A DNA stretch of 6,771 nucleotides, from positions 1 through 6,771 of the forward strand of contig JABMMR010000166.1 of assembly GCA_013205525.1 (NCBI GenBank). Reading direction: 5' to 3'. A model generated the notes under the pieces. It worked only from the letters and a program-made list of their open reading frames with translations. It did no database searches and was not told the DNA's origin. Source of the stretch: Burkholderiales bacterium (lineage in GTDB: Bacteria > Pseudomonadota > Gammaproteobacteria > Burkholderiales > Burkholderiaceae_C). A program made the position numbers and the translations under genes. Numbering within the stretch: position 1 is the first letter of the stretch; each line of letters starts with the position of its first letter. Below are positions 1-6,591 of the stretch, one piece after another.

Positions 1-31
1 CAACAAGTAGAGTTCATTATGCCCCAAGCCT

Positions 32-1063
32 TCAGCTGGAAGTCACGCCCAATAACTGGTGCAACCTTGGCGAGGCTGTGGTGTATTCGAGGGCTATTTT
101 TTGACCCGGGTAGACAAGTGCCGCCACGCCATAAGCAGCAAGTGTGGCCTCGTGAAAGGCACTGACGATTAATTTACGTTTGCCAGGGTAGGTATTGACG
201 TCGCCTATGGCAAAGATGGCAGGCTCTGAAGTGCAGAAGTTTTCTGTATTGACAATGATTTGTTTTTTCGCCATGGTCAGTCCCCAATCGGCAAGGGGTC
301 CTAGCTGAGGGGTTAAACCTTGCAGCACCCAGAGTTCATCAAAGCCCAGTTGTTCTGTTTGCTCGGTGGGTGTCGCCAAGGCAATGTGGGACTGCGATAG
401 CTCTTGGATTTGCCCTGCTTTAAATTGGATGACACCTTTGGCTACAGCTTGGTTGAAGGCCAACAGCAAGTCGCCATCCACATCGAGTTTGTCTCGGCGA
501 TAAACCAAACTCACGCTGGCTGGCTGCTGCGCTAGGGAAGCCAAGCTGGCTTGAACCGCTTCTTCGCCGCCGCCATAGATGACGATATGTTTATTCGCTA
601 TAGCCTCATTTGGCGCGTAAAAAACCTGTGTGCCTTCTAAGGCAGCCAAGTTGAGGTGCGCCAATTTTCGGGGGGTGAAAGCCCCCACGCCAGCCGCAAT
701 GACCAAGGTTTTGCATAAAAAAAGTTGCCCGCTGGAGGTGCTGGCCAACCAGCGCGCGTCGGCTTGCAACTCAAGGGCACTGACTTGCTGCCCTAAATGA
801 AAGGGCGCTTTGAAGGGCGCTGCTTGGGCTAACAAATCGTTTACCAATTCGCGCCCCGTACTGCGAGGCCGGCTGGGAATATCGTAAATGGGCTTGTCGG
901 CATACAAGGCCATGCATTGCCCACCGGCATGAGGCAGCACGTCAACCACATGGCACTGAATTTCCAGCAAGCCCAGCTCGAAAATCAGGAACAGCGCTGC
1001 AGGGCCAGCGCCAATGACCAAGCAATCAGTTTCAGTAGGGGATGTTTTTAAGGCTGGTGGCAT
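32..1063 (-). CDS. Ferredoxin-NADP+ reductase, thioredoxin-reductase-like (FNR2 type)
   Basis: FAD- and NADPH-dependent flavoprotein of 343 residues, predicted to pass electrons between NADPH and a ferredoxin in the cytoplasm. An N-terminal FAD Rossmann motif VIGAGPA lies at about residues 16-22, followed by GGQC and YDIP motifs typical of this family. The NADP domain has GGGEEA at 164-169 and the arginine pair of YRRDK at 189-190, expected to contact the 2'-phosphate. The C-terminal FAD motif AIGDVNTYPGK starts near 285. The CxxC redox pair of thioredoxin reductase is absent, which favours ferredoxin reductase. The gene begins 30 bp after the fdxA stop, so FdxA is the obvious partner. The start is uncertain: ATG at 1063 is chosen here, but an in-frame TTG at 1069 would add two residues, and neither has a well-spaced Shine-Dalgarno sequence. 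The odd point is GGGEEA where relatives usually have GGGDSA. Confidence 0.88.
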   Translation of the reverse strand: MPPALKTSPTETDCLVIGAGPAALFLIFELGLLEIQCHVVDVLPHAGGQCMALYADKPIYDIPSRPRSTGRELVNDLLAQAAPFKAPFHLGQQVSALELQADARWLASTSSGQLFLCKTLVIAAGVGAFTPRKLAHLNLAALEGTQVFYAPNEAIANKHIVIYGGGEEAVQASLASLAQQPASVSLVYRRDKLDVDGDLLLAFNQAVAKGVIQFKAGQIQELSQSHIALATPTEQTEQLGFDELWVLQGLTPQLGPLADWGLTMAKKQIIVNTENFCTSEPAIFAIGDVNTYPGKRKLIVSAFHEATLAAYGVAALVYPGQKIALEYTTASPRLHQLLGVTSS

Positions 1064-1093
1064 AGACAACTGTGCCGACTGTACCTTGGCCGC

Positions 1094-1420
1094 TTAGCGC
1101 TGGAGTTCGGACAGTTTGTCTGTCTTGTCTTTCCAGTCGTCGGCGTCTGCAAGCGGGGTTTTGCGCTTGGTGATGCTGGGCCAACCGCTGCGGGCCAAAT
1201 CCACATTCAGCTTGATCATGTGTACTTGGTCTGCAGGAACGTCTTCTTCAGCGTAAATGGCATTGACCGGACACTCGGGGATGCACACCGCGCAATCAAT
1301 GCATTCATCGGGGTCTATGGTTAAAAAATTCGGACCTTCGCGGAAACAGTCCACAGGACAAACATCGACGCAATCTGTGTATTTGCAGCGGATACAGGCT
1401 TCGGTAACAACGTGGGTCAT
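1094..1420 (-). CDS. fdxA: Seven-iron type ferredoxin FdxA
   Basis: Small soluble electron carrier of 108 residues, close in length and sequence to Azotobacter vinelandii ferredoxin I. Aligned by eye to that protein, Cys9, Cys17 and Cys50 would hold the [3Fe-4S] cluster and Cys21, Cys40, Cys43 and Cys46 the [4Fe-4S] cluster. Cys12 and Cys25 are additional cysteines also present in that family. The C-terminal part, with the [10 protein letters not shown] and DADDW segments, matches the long-tailed FdxA subgroup. The start is fixed by the MTHVVTEAC beginning typical of the family, although the 20 bases upstream are pyrimidine-rich with no Shine-Dalgarno sequence. The gene lies 59 bp after cysN and 30 bp before a ferredoxin-NADP+ reductase. 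Inference: it supplies electrons to CysI and perhaps other enzymes. It could also be a general housekeeping ferredoxin that merely sits here. Confidence 0.95.
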   Translation of the reverse strand: MTHVVTEACIRCKYTDCVDVCPVDCFREGPNFLTIDPDECIDCAVCIPECPVNAIYAEEDVPADQVHMIKLNVDLARSGWPSITKRKTPLADADDWKDKTDKLSELQR

Positions 1421-1446
1421 GATGAGGAAAGGTGAAGGTCAAATTG

Positions 1447-1465
1447 AAAAATAAGAATCATTTTA
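1447..1465. promoter_or_regulatory. Possible Fur-box-like site before fdxA
   Basis: An AT-rich patch in the 59-bp cysN-fdxA gap matches the classical 19-bp Fur consensus at 13 of 19 positions counted by hand, with an uninterrupted AATCATT core at 1456-1462. On the minus strand it overlaps a -10-like TAAAAT (1465-1460), but no convincing -35 element lies at the right distance. Iron control of an iron-sulfur ferredoxin would make sense. A match of this quality can occur by chance in AT-rich DNA, so this is only a candidate. Confidence 0.25.
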
Positions 1466-1479
1466 GGGGAAACACGGCC

Positions 1480-2751
1480 TCAGTCCTGAACCATGACGGC
1501 CGCTGATGTTTTGTGACTTGCGGTATCGACCAAAACCATGGAGCCCAGCGCACGCGAGCGTTGGTAGGGTAGGCTGATCAGGGCTTGCTGAAAGCTCAGT
1601 CGCACGCGACCAATCTCGTTGGCCGCTAATTCTGTTGCAGGCAAACTTTGCAAGCTGTGGATGTCGAGTCTGTCGGTGATGCTGACAACTTTGGCTTTGA
1701 CCCACTGGTGACCATGAAGCGCCCAATAGGCTCTGCCGGCCAGCAAAGGTTCATCGTCTAGCCAAGCCACGGTGACATCGAGTTGCTGGCTGGCTTGCAA
1801 GCCACTTTGGCTGGCCAGCAACCAGTCTCCTCTCGACAAATCTACCTCACGGTCCAGCACGATACCTGCACTGTGGCCTGCAGACACCGATTGGGGCAAG
1901 CGAGCCGCAGTCACGACTTCTTTCACAACGGCTTGCTGGCCGCTGGGGAACACACGCACCGCATCCCCGATTTGCGCTGCGCCCGTGGCTACGCGGCCCC
2001 AATAAACGCGGCGACCTTGTGAGGTGGTGGCGCTGTCGTGGAATTTTTCGACCCACTGCACCGCAAAAGCCAAGTCGGTATTTTCATCTTCTAAAGTGAC
2101 TGGAATATCTTCAAGCAAGCTGAGCAGGCTGGGGCCGCTGTAGCCGCACCAATCGGGCAGGGGGGTGACCACATTCCAGCCTTTGAGGGCAGAGACGGGA
2201 ACCATGGCGTGAATGTCTATGGCGGCCTCATCAGCAAAGCGCTGCAAGGCTTGCGCGATATGCAAAAAGGCTTGTTCAGCTTGGTCGATGGCATCGAGCT
2301 TGTTGATGGCAAAGATGATGGTGGGAACCCGCAACAACTTGAGCAGCAAACTGTGGCGACGGGTTTGCGGGAGAAGTTCCAAGGAGGGCGACTGCCAATC
2401 GACTTTGGTGGCGTCGACCAACACCAGCGCGGCGTCAGCGCTGGAAGCAGCGGTCACCATATTGCGGGTGTATTGCTCATGGCCTGGGGTGTCGCCAATG
2501 ATGAATTTGCGCTGCTCGGTGCTGAAATAGCGATAAGCAACATCGATGGTGATGCCCTGCTCGCGCTCTGCGGACAGGCCGTCGGTGAGTAAGGCCAGAT
2601 CGGTTTCGCCTTGGCGCTGAACGCCTGCCAAATGGTCTTGCAAAACGGTTTTGGTGTCTACCAGCAAACGCCCAATCAGGGTTGATTTGCCGTCATCCAC
2701 CGAGCCACAGGTGATGAATTTCAGGGCAGCTTGGGTGGCAGTGATAGACAT
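1480..2751 (-). CDS. cysN: Sulfate adenylyltransferase subunit 1 (regulatory GTPase)
   Basis: GTPase subunit of ATP sulfurylase. With CysD it makes adenosine 5'-phosphosulfate (APS) from ATP and sulfate, using GTP hydrolysis to drive the reaction. The 423-residue protein has the elongation-factor-like GTPase motifs in order: P-loop GSVDDGKST at 16-24, switch I region QGITID at 65-70, DTPGH at 87-91, NKLD at 150-153 and SALKG at 187-191. Beta-barrel domains resembling EF-Tu domains 2 and 3 follow from about residue 225. It ends near 423 with no C-terminal APS kinase (CysC) domain, unlike fused CysNC proteins, which fits the APS-reductase route implied by cysH. The ATG overlaps the cysD TGA by one base (TGATG), and a good Shine-Dalgarno sequence sits 8 nt upstream. 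The pair is therefore probably translationally coupled. Confidence 0.97.
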   Translation of the reverse strand: MSITATQAALKFITCGSVDDGKSTLIGRLLVDTKTVLQDHLAGVQRQGETDLALLTDGLSAEREQGITIDVAYRYFSTEQRKFIIGDTPGHEQYTRNMVTAASSADAALVLVDATKVDWQSPSLELLPQTRRHSLLLKLLRVPTIIFAINKLDAIDQAEQAFLHIAQALQRFADEAAIDIHAMVPVSALKGWNVVTPLPDWCGYSGPSLLSLLEDIPVTLEDENTDLAFAVQWVEKFHDSATTSQGRRVYWGRVATGAAQIGDAVRVFPSGQQAVVKEVVTAARLPQSVSAGHSAGIVLDREVDLSRGDWLLASQSGLQASQQLDVTVAWLDDEPLLAGRAYWALHGHQWVKAKVVSITDRLDIHSLQSLPATELAANEIGRVRLSFQQALISLPYQRSRALGSMVLVDTASHKTSAAVMVQD

Positions 2752-3677
2752 CAGAAGTACCCTTCCTTTTTGCGTTTTTCCATCGATGCATCCGATGTTT
2801 GATCGTCCATACGGGTGGCACCTCGCTCGCTGATGTCTGCCGCCAAAGTTTCAATAACGATGGCTTCAGGCGTGGCCGCCGTGCTTTCCACCGGGCAGGT
2901 GCAGGTGATGTCACCCACGGTGCGAAAACGCACCTGACGACTGACTACTTCTTCGCCGGCACGCGGTGGAGTGAGCTCGGTGATAGGCACCAGCAAACCT
3001 TTGCGCTCCACCACATCTCGCGGGTGGGAATAGTAAATCGAGGGCAAGGCAATGGCTTCACGCGCAATGTACTGCCACACATCAAGCTCGGTCCAATTGC
3101 TGATGGGGAAGACGCGGAAATGCTCGCCTGGATGAAGCTTGGTGTTAAAGAGGTTCCACAGTTCGGGGCGCTGCGACTTGGGTTGCCATTGGCCAAAGCT
3201 GTCGCGGTGGCTGAAGATGCGTTCTTTGGCACGGGCTTTTTCTTCGTCACGGCGCGCGCCGCCCATCAAGGCATCGAAGCGAAATTCTTCAATCGCTTCA
3301 AGCAAGGTGACCGATTGGTGGGCGTTGCGTGGCTCATCGGGCCTAGACAAACGCACCGTGCCGCGCTTCATCGAGTCTTCCACGCTGCGCACAATCAATT
3401 CAGCGCCCAGTTCTTTGGCGCGTGAGTCGCGAAAGTCGGTGACTTCGCTGTAGTTGTGACCGGTGTCTATCATCAACAGCGGGTAGGGAATGCGGCCTAT
3501 GCCAAAGGCTTTTTCAGCGCATTTAAGCATCACCAAAGAGTCTTTGCCCCCTGAGAACAGCAGGGTGGGTCGCTCAAAAACCGCAGCGACTTCACGCAGG
3601 ATGAAGATGGTTTCTTCCTCGATTGCGTCTAAATGGGCATTGCTTAAAGTGTGCAATTCATTGTTTCTGGCGTTCAT
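2751..3677 (-). CDS. cysD: Sulfate adenylyltransferase subunit 2 (catalytic)
   Basis: Catalytic subunit of ATP sulfurylase, a cytoplasmic enzyme that adenylates sulfate to APS together with CysN. The 308 residues belong to the PP-loop/PAPS-reductase fold. The ATP-pyrophosphate loop SGGKDS is at 42-47, DTGHNYSEV starts at 71, and GGARRDEEKARAKER spans 139-153. The RFRTVGD segment near 250 and the lysine/arginine-rich C-terminal EKRKKEGYF are characteristic of the family. Length agrees with the usual roughly 300 residues. The gene starts 4 bp after the cysH stop and its TGA shares a base with the cysN ATG, so cysH, cysD and cysN are almost certainly co-transcribed. No frameshift or missing key residue is seen. 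Confidence 0.97.
   Translation of the reverse strand: MNARNNELHTLSNAHLDAIEEETIFILREVAAVFERPTLLFSGGKDSLVMLKCAEKAFGIGRIPYPLLMIDTGHNYSEVTDFRDSRAKELGAELIVRSVEDSMKRGTVRLSRPDEPRNAHQSVTLLEAIEEFRFDALMGGARRDEEKARAKERIFSHRDSFGQWQPKSQRPELWNLFNTKLHPGEHFRVFPISNWTELDVWQYIAREAIALPSIYYSHPRDVVERKGLLVPITELTPPRAGEEVVSRQVRFRTVGDITCTCPVESTAATPEAIVIETLAADISERGATRMDDQTSDASMEKRKKEGYF
2760..2767 (-). promoter_or_regulatory. Ribosome binding site of cysN
   Basis: The minus strand reads AGGAAGGG, ending 8 nt before the cysN ATG at 2751 and lying inside the last codons of cysD. It is the clearest Shine-Dalgarno sequence in the window; the other genes have weak or no such motif. It supports the chosen cysN start and suggests extra translation initiation for the GTPase subunit beyond coupling to cysD. 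Confidence 0.6.
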
Positions 3678-3681
3678 AGTT

Positions 3682-4413
3682 TTAAGCTTTCACGTGCAAG
3701 CCGCACTCTTTGGCGGCTTCGTCTTCCCACCACCAGCGACCGGCGCGGAAATCTTCGCCCAAGCTGATGGCGCGGGTGCAAGGCGCGCACCCGATACTGG
3801 GGAAAAACTGGTCATGCAAGGGGTTGTAGTCGACTTTGTGTATGGCAATGTAGTGCCACACGTCGCCCCACGTCCAGTCGACCAAGGGGTTGAGTTTGGT
3901 GATGGCAACACCATTGCTGACATCGGCCTCAAGAGACGCCACCTCGGCACGCGCTAGCGACTGTTCGCGGCGCAAACCAGTGATCCACGCTTTTTGGCCT
4001 TGTAGTGCGCGACCCAAGGGTTCGAGTTTGCGAATCGCGCAGCAGGCTTTGCGGTTTTGCATGCTTTCAAAAATAGCCTGTTGACCTGGGCTTTTGACAA
4101 AGCCTATGACTGCTTCATGTTGCGGTTTGTACACCTGAATGGGTGCTTGGGAATGGGCTTGCAGCCGTTCGAGCAAAGCCAAGGTGTCGCTGTGCAGTGC
4201 GCCGGTTTCAAGCACAAAAATGGGAATGTCCAGACCAAGGCTGTTGATGAGGTGGCTGATGACCACGTCTTCAGCACCCAGGCTGGAGGCTTGCTTTAAA
4301 GGATGTAACTCGACAGCGGCCACCTTCAACTGAGCCTGGGTGGCCACCAGTTTGTCGGCAAAGTTGGCACTGGGCTTGGCATGCAGCTCAGTGGCTGGGG
4401 TGTGAGGTTTCAT
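3682..4413 (-). CDS. cysH: Adenylylsulfate (APS) reductase, iron-sulfur type
   Basis: Reduces APS to sulfite and AMP with thioredoxin or glutaredoxin as electron donor. The 243-residue protein has the PP-loop reductase fold. Two cysteine pairs, Cys124-Cys125 (KACCAIRKLEPL) and Cys209-x2-Cys212 (SIGCAPCT), are the [4Fe-4S] ligands that separate bacterial APS reductases from the cluster-free PAPS reductases of enterobacteria. The catalytic cysteine is Cys237 in the C-terminal ECGLH motif, 25 residues after Cys212. The substrate-binding region includes SLGAEDVV (44-51) and ETGALHSDT (69-77). The ATG overlaps the stop of the DUF934 gene by 4 bp (ATGA), and cysD follows after 4 bp. Substrate preference is inferred from the cysteines and from CysN lacking an APS kinase domain. 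Some such enzymes also accept PAPS. Confidence 0.96.
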   Translation of the reverse strand: MKPHTPATELHAKPSANFADKLVATQAQLKVAAVELHPLKQASSLGAEDVVISHLINSLGLDIPIFVLETGALHSDTLALLERLQAHSQAPIQVYKPQHEAVIGFVKSPGQQAIFESMQNRKACCAIRKLEPLGRALQGQKAWITGLRREQSLARAEVASLEADVSNGVAITKLNPLVDWTWGDVWHYIAIHKVDYNPLHDQFFPSIGCAPCTRAISLGEDFRAGRWWWEDEAAKECGLHVKA

Positions 4414-4772
4414 CGGGCAAACAAAGGTTGGGGCTGGCTCACGTCACCTTGGTAGAAGGCACTGAAGTGCGTCAGCAAGGCTTGGCCTTTGACCAAGTCT
4501 TGGTCGGCGCGCAGCACAGCGCTGGAAAAACCACAACGCTGCATTTGGCTGAGTTGGTCCACCAGCACATCGCCGGTGGCGCGAATATCGCCTTGAAAAC
4601 CGCAGCGCTTACGCAGCATAAGCGCTTGGCTGAAGGCGCGACCGTCAGTGAATTGTGGGAAATGCAGTTCTATGGTTTGCACGCCAGATAGGTTTTGCAG
4701 CAAGGGGTCGGCATCATTGGCCATTTGCAAATCGGCAGCGCTCAAAGCGTCAGTGTGTGAAAGCAGTTTCAT
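4410..4772 (-). CDS. DUF934 protein, sulfite-reduction accessory candidate
   Basis: A 120-residue soluble protein recognised as DUF934 (COG3749 type) from the FPQFTDGRAFSQA segment at 38-50, the GDIRATGDVLVDQL segment at 61-74, RCGFSSAVL at 79-87, and the ending PQPLFAR. There is no signal peptide or membrane segment. The two cysteines (57 and 80) are too few and too far apart to bind a cluster on their own. The biochemical activity of the family is not established to my knowledge. Its members are repeatedly found between cysI and cysH in proteobacteria, and database entries often call them oxidoreductases probably involved in sulfite reduction. Here it starts 9 bp after cysI and overlaps cysH by 4 bp, so its expression is tied to both reductases. 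Inference: an assembly, stability or electron-delivery partner of CysI. Confidence 0.9.
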   Translation of the reverse strand: MKLLSHTDALSAADLQMANDADPLLQNLSGVQTIELHFPQFTDGRAFSQALMLRKRCGFQGDIRATGDVLVDQLSQMQRCGFSSAVLRADQDLVKGQALLTHFSAFYQGDVSQPQPLFAR

Positions 4773-4781
4773 GTGTGTCTT

Positions 4782-6584
4782 TCAGGCAGCGGGGCTCAAG
4801 GCCTTGTCAGCAGCGGGGTGACGCACCGCGTTGGCAGCCGTTTTGAAATTGTCCAGTCCCAAGCGGGTCAGTGCATCAATGAAAGTTTCGCCATGCTCGC
4901 GTTGATCGGTATACACCTGCAGCACCGCTTCGATCACATCCACCACCTCGCCCGATGAAAAGGAAGGGCCAACCACTTTGCCGGCTTTGGGTTCACCGCT
5001 CAGTGCTGAACCGTCTGAGCCACCCAAAGTGATTTGGTACCACTCCTTGCCGTCTTTATCGACACCCAAAATGCCTATGTGGCCGCTGTGGTGGTGTCCG
5101 CAAGAGTTGATGCAGCCGCTGATGTGCAAATCAATTTCGCCCAAGTCAAATAACTCATCAAGGTCTTGGTAACGCTCAGAAATAGCAGCAGCCAAGGGTA
5201 GCGAGCGCGCATTGGCCAAGTCGCAGTAGTCGCCTCCAGGGCAGGCAATCATGTCGGTGAGCATGCGGATATTGGGCTTGGCCACGCCCAGCGCTTTAGC
5301 CGCTTGGTACAAGGCTGGCAGTTGGTCAGCCGCAACCCAAGGCAGCACCAAATTTTGATCATGACTGACGCGGGCTTCACCTGCTGAAAACTGATCTGCC
5401 AGCAAAGCAGAAGCGTCGAGTTGATCGGCCGTAGCGTCACCAGGTGCTTGCCCCAGGCGCTTGAACGACAAGGTGACGATGCGCAAATGCGGGTTGCGGT
5501 GCGGCGCCACGTTTTGCTGCACCCAACGAGCGAAGTTTTTATCTTCTTCGCCTGCTTGTGCGAGTTGGTCTTTGATGCCCTCGTCTGACAAAACCGGCTG
5601 GATGGCCAAAGTGGGCGGCGCAAAATTGGCGCTCACACGGTCAAACTCGGCTTGGCTGATGGTGTGGGGTGCGCCGTCTTGGCTGAGGATGCGCTGGTAC
5701 TCGGCTTCGACTTGGTCAATATAAGCCTGTCCTTCGGCTTTCACTAAAATCTTGATGCGGGCCTTGTACTTGTTGTCACGCCTGCCAAAGCGGTTGTAGA
5801 CCCGCACAACGGCTTCTAAAAAGTTGAGTATTTGATTCCAAGGCAAAAACGCGCGGATGATGCTGCCAATGATGGGTGTGCGACCCATGCCGCCGCCCAC
5901 CATGACGCGAAACCCCACTTCACCCGATGCATTGCGCAGCACATGCAAGCCCACATCATGCCAAGCGGTGGCAGCGCGGTCTTCCACAGCACCGCTGATA
6001 GCGATTTTGAATTTGCGCGGCAAAAAGGCGAACTCGGGGTGCAAAGTGCTCCACTGACGCAAAATTTCTGCAAAGGGGCGCGGGTCAACGATTTCGTCCA
6101 CTGCCACACCGGCACGTTCATCGCTGGTGATATTTCGTATGCAGTTGCCACTGGTTTGGATGCCGTGCATATTCACGCTGGCCAAAAGGTCCATCACATC
6201 GGCGCTTTTCTCCAAGGGGATCCAGTTGTATTGCAGGTTTTGGCGGGTTGTGAAATGGCCATAGCCGTAACTCAAAGGTGGGGCGGCAATGCCACCGATG
6301 GCGTTTTGTTTGGCCTGGGCTTCTTGAAAAACTTCGTCGCTGGGAATGTCGAATTCACGCGCAATGCGGGCCAACACACGCAGTTGTGCGCTGTTGAGTT
6401 CGCCGTAAGGGACGGCCACGCGCAGCATGGGGGCATAGCGCTGCACATACCAACCGTTTTGCAAGCGCAGCGGGCGAAAATCTTCCTCGCTGAGTTGACC
6501 GTTCAAACGGCGCGTGACTTGGTCGCGGTATTGGTCGGCACGCTCTTGCACAAAGCGGCGGTCGAAGTCGGTGTATTGGTACAT
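4782..6584 (-). CDS. cysI: Sulfite reductase hemoprotein (nitrite/sulfite reductase family)
   Basis: Siroheme and [4Fe-4S] enzyme making the six-electron reduction of sulfite to sulfide in the cytoplasm. The 600 residues show the duplicated layout of the family: ferredoxin-like half domain (about 41-139), first siroheme domain (145-300), second half domain (351-433), second siroheme domain (440-560). Cluster cysteines are Cys448-x5-Cys454 (CPGGDYC) and Cys491-x3-Cys495 (CINSC). Candidate substrate-anion residues are Arg114 (FTTRQN), Arg150 (GNCIRN), Lys191 and Lys193 (RKFK), by analogy with E. coli CysI. Cys148 occupies the place of a cysteine cross-linked to tyrosine in Mycobacterium tuberculosis NirA. 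No flavoprotein subunit cysJ is in the window. A ferredoxin and its reductase lie downstream in the same direction, suggesting a ferredoxin donor. Nitrite reductase activity cannot be excluded, but the context argues for sulfite. The start lies 7 bp after the TSUP stop, without a visible Shine-Dalgarno sequence. Confidence 0.95.
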   Translation of the reverse strand: MYQYTDFDRRFVQERADQYRDQVTRRLNGQLSEEDFRPLRLQNGWYVQRYAPMLRVAVPYGELNSAQLRVLARIAREFDIPSDEVFQEAQAKQNAIGGIAAPPLSYGYGHFTTRQNLQYNWIPLEKSADVMDLLASVNMHGIQTSGNCIRNITSDERAGVAVDEIVDPRPFAEILRQWSTLHPEFAFLPRKFKIAISGAVEDRAATAWHDVGLHVLRNASGEVGFRVMVGGGMGRTPIIGSIIRAFLPWNQILNFLEAVVRVYNRFGRRDNKYKARIKILVKAEGQAYIDQVEAEYQRILSQDGAPHTISQAEFDRVSANFAPPTLAIQPVLSDEGIKDQLAQAGEEDKNFARWVQQNVAPHRNPHLRIVTLSFKRLGQAPGDATADQLDASALLADQFSAGEARVSHDQNLVLPWVAADQLPALYQAAKALGVAKPNIRMLTDMIACPGGDYCDLANARSLPLAAAISERYQDLDELFDLGEIDLHISGCINSCGHHHSGHIGILGVDKDGKEWYQITLGGSDGSALSGEPKAGKVVGPSFSSGEVVDVIEAVLQVYTDQREHGETFIDALTRLGLDNFKTAANAVRHPAADKALSPAA

Positions 6585-6591
6585 AAGCTAT

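Noticed and set aside
1..31. A minus-strand ATG at 17-15 preceded by GGGG, which could start another gene after the ferredoxin reductase.
   Set aside because: Only five codons remain before the window edge. The same bases also resemble a -10 box (CATAAT), so no gene or promoter call can be supported.
32..1069. Reading the flavoprotein as a thioredoxin reductase.
   Set aside because: The CxxC active-site pair of the NADPH domain is missing, and the YDIP and GDVNTYPGK segments fit ferredoxin-NADP+ reductase.
1451..1465. A possible hairpin (AAAAT/ATTTT) between cysN and fdxA that might terminate transcription.
   Set aside because: The stem is five A-T pairs without a GC-rich part, too weak for an intrinsic terminator.
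2209..2592. Plus-strand open frames of 105-127 codons antisense to cysN.
   Set aside because: They overlap the GTPase motif region of CysN and look like reverse-frame shadows with no domain of their own.
2799..3425. A 208-codon plus-strand open frame antisense to cysD.
   Set aside because: It is fully covered by the conserved CysD coding sequence, and its translation shows no family motif or supporting upstream signal.
4782..6584. Reading the siroheme enzyme as an assimilatory nitrite reductase.
   Set aside because: The family is shared, but all neighbours with assigned roles belong to sulfate assimilation and no nitrate genes are present. Sulfite reductase is the better reading.
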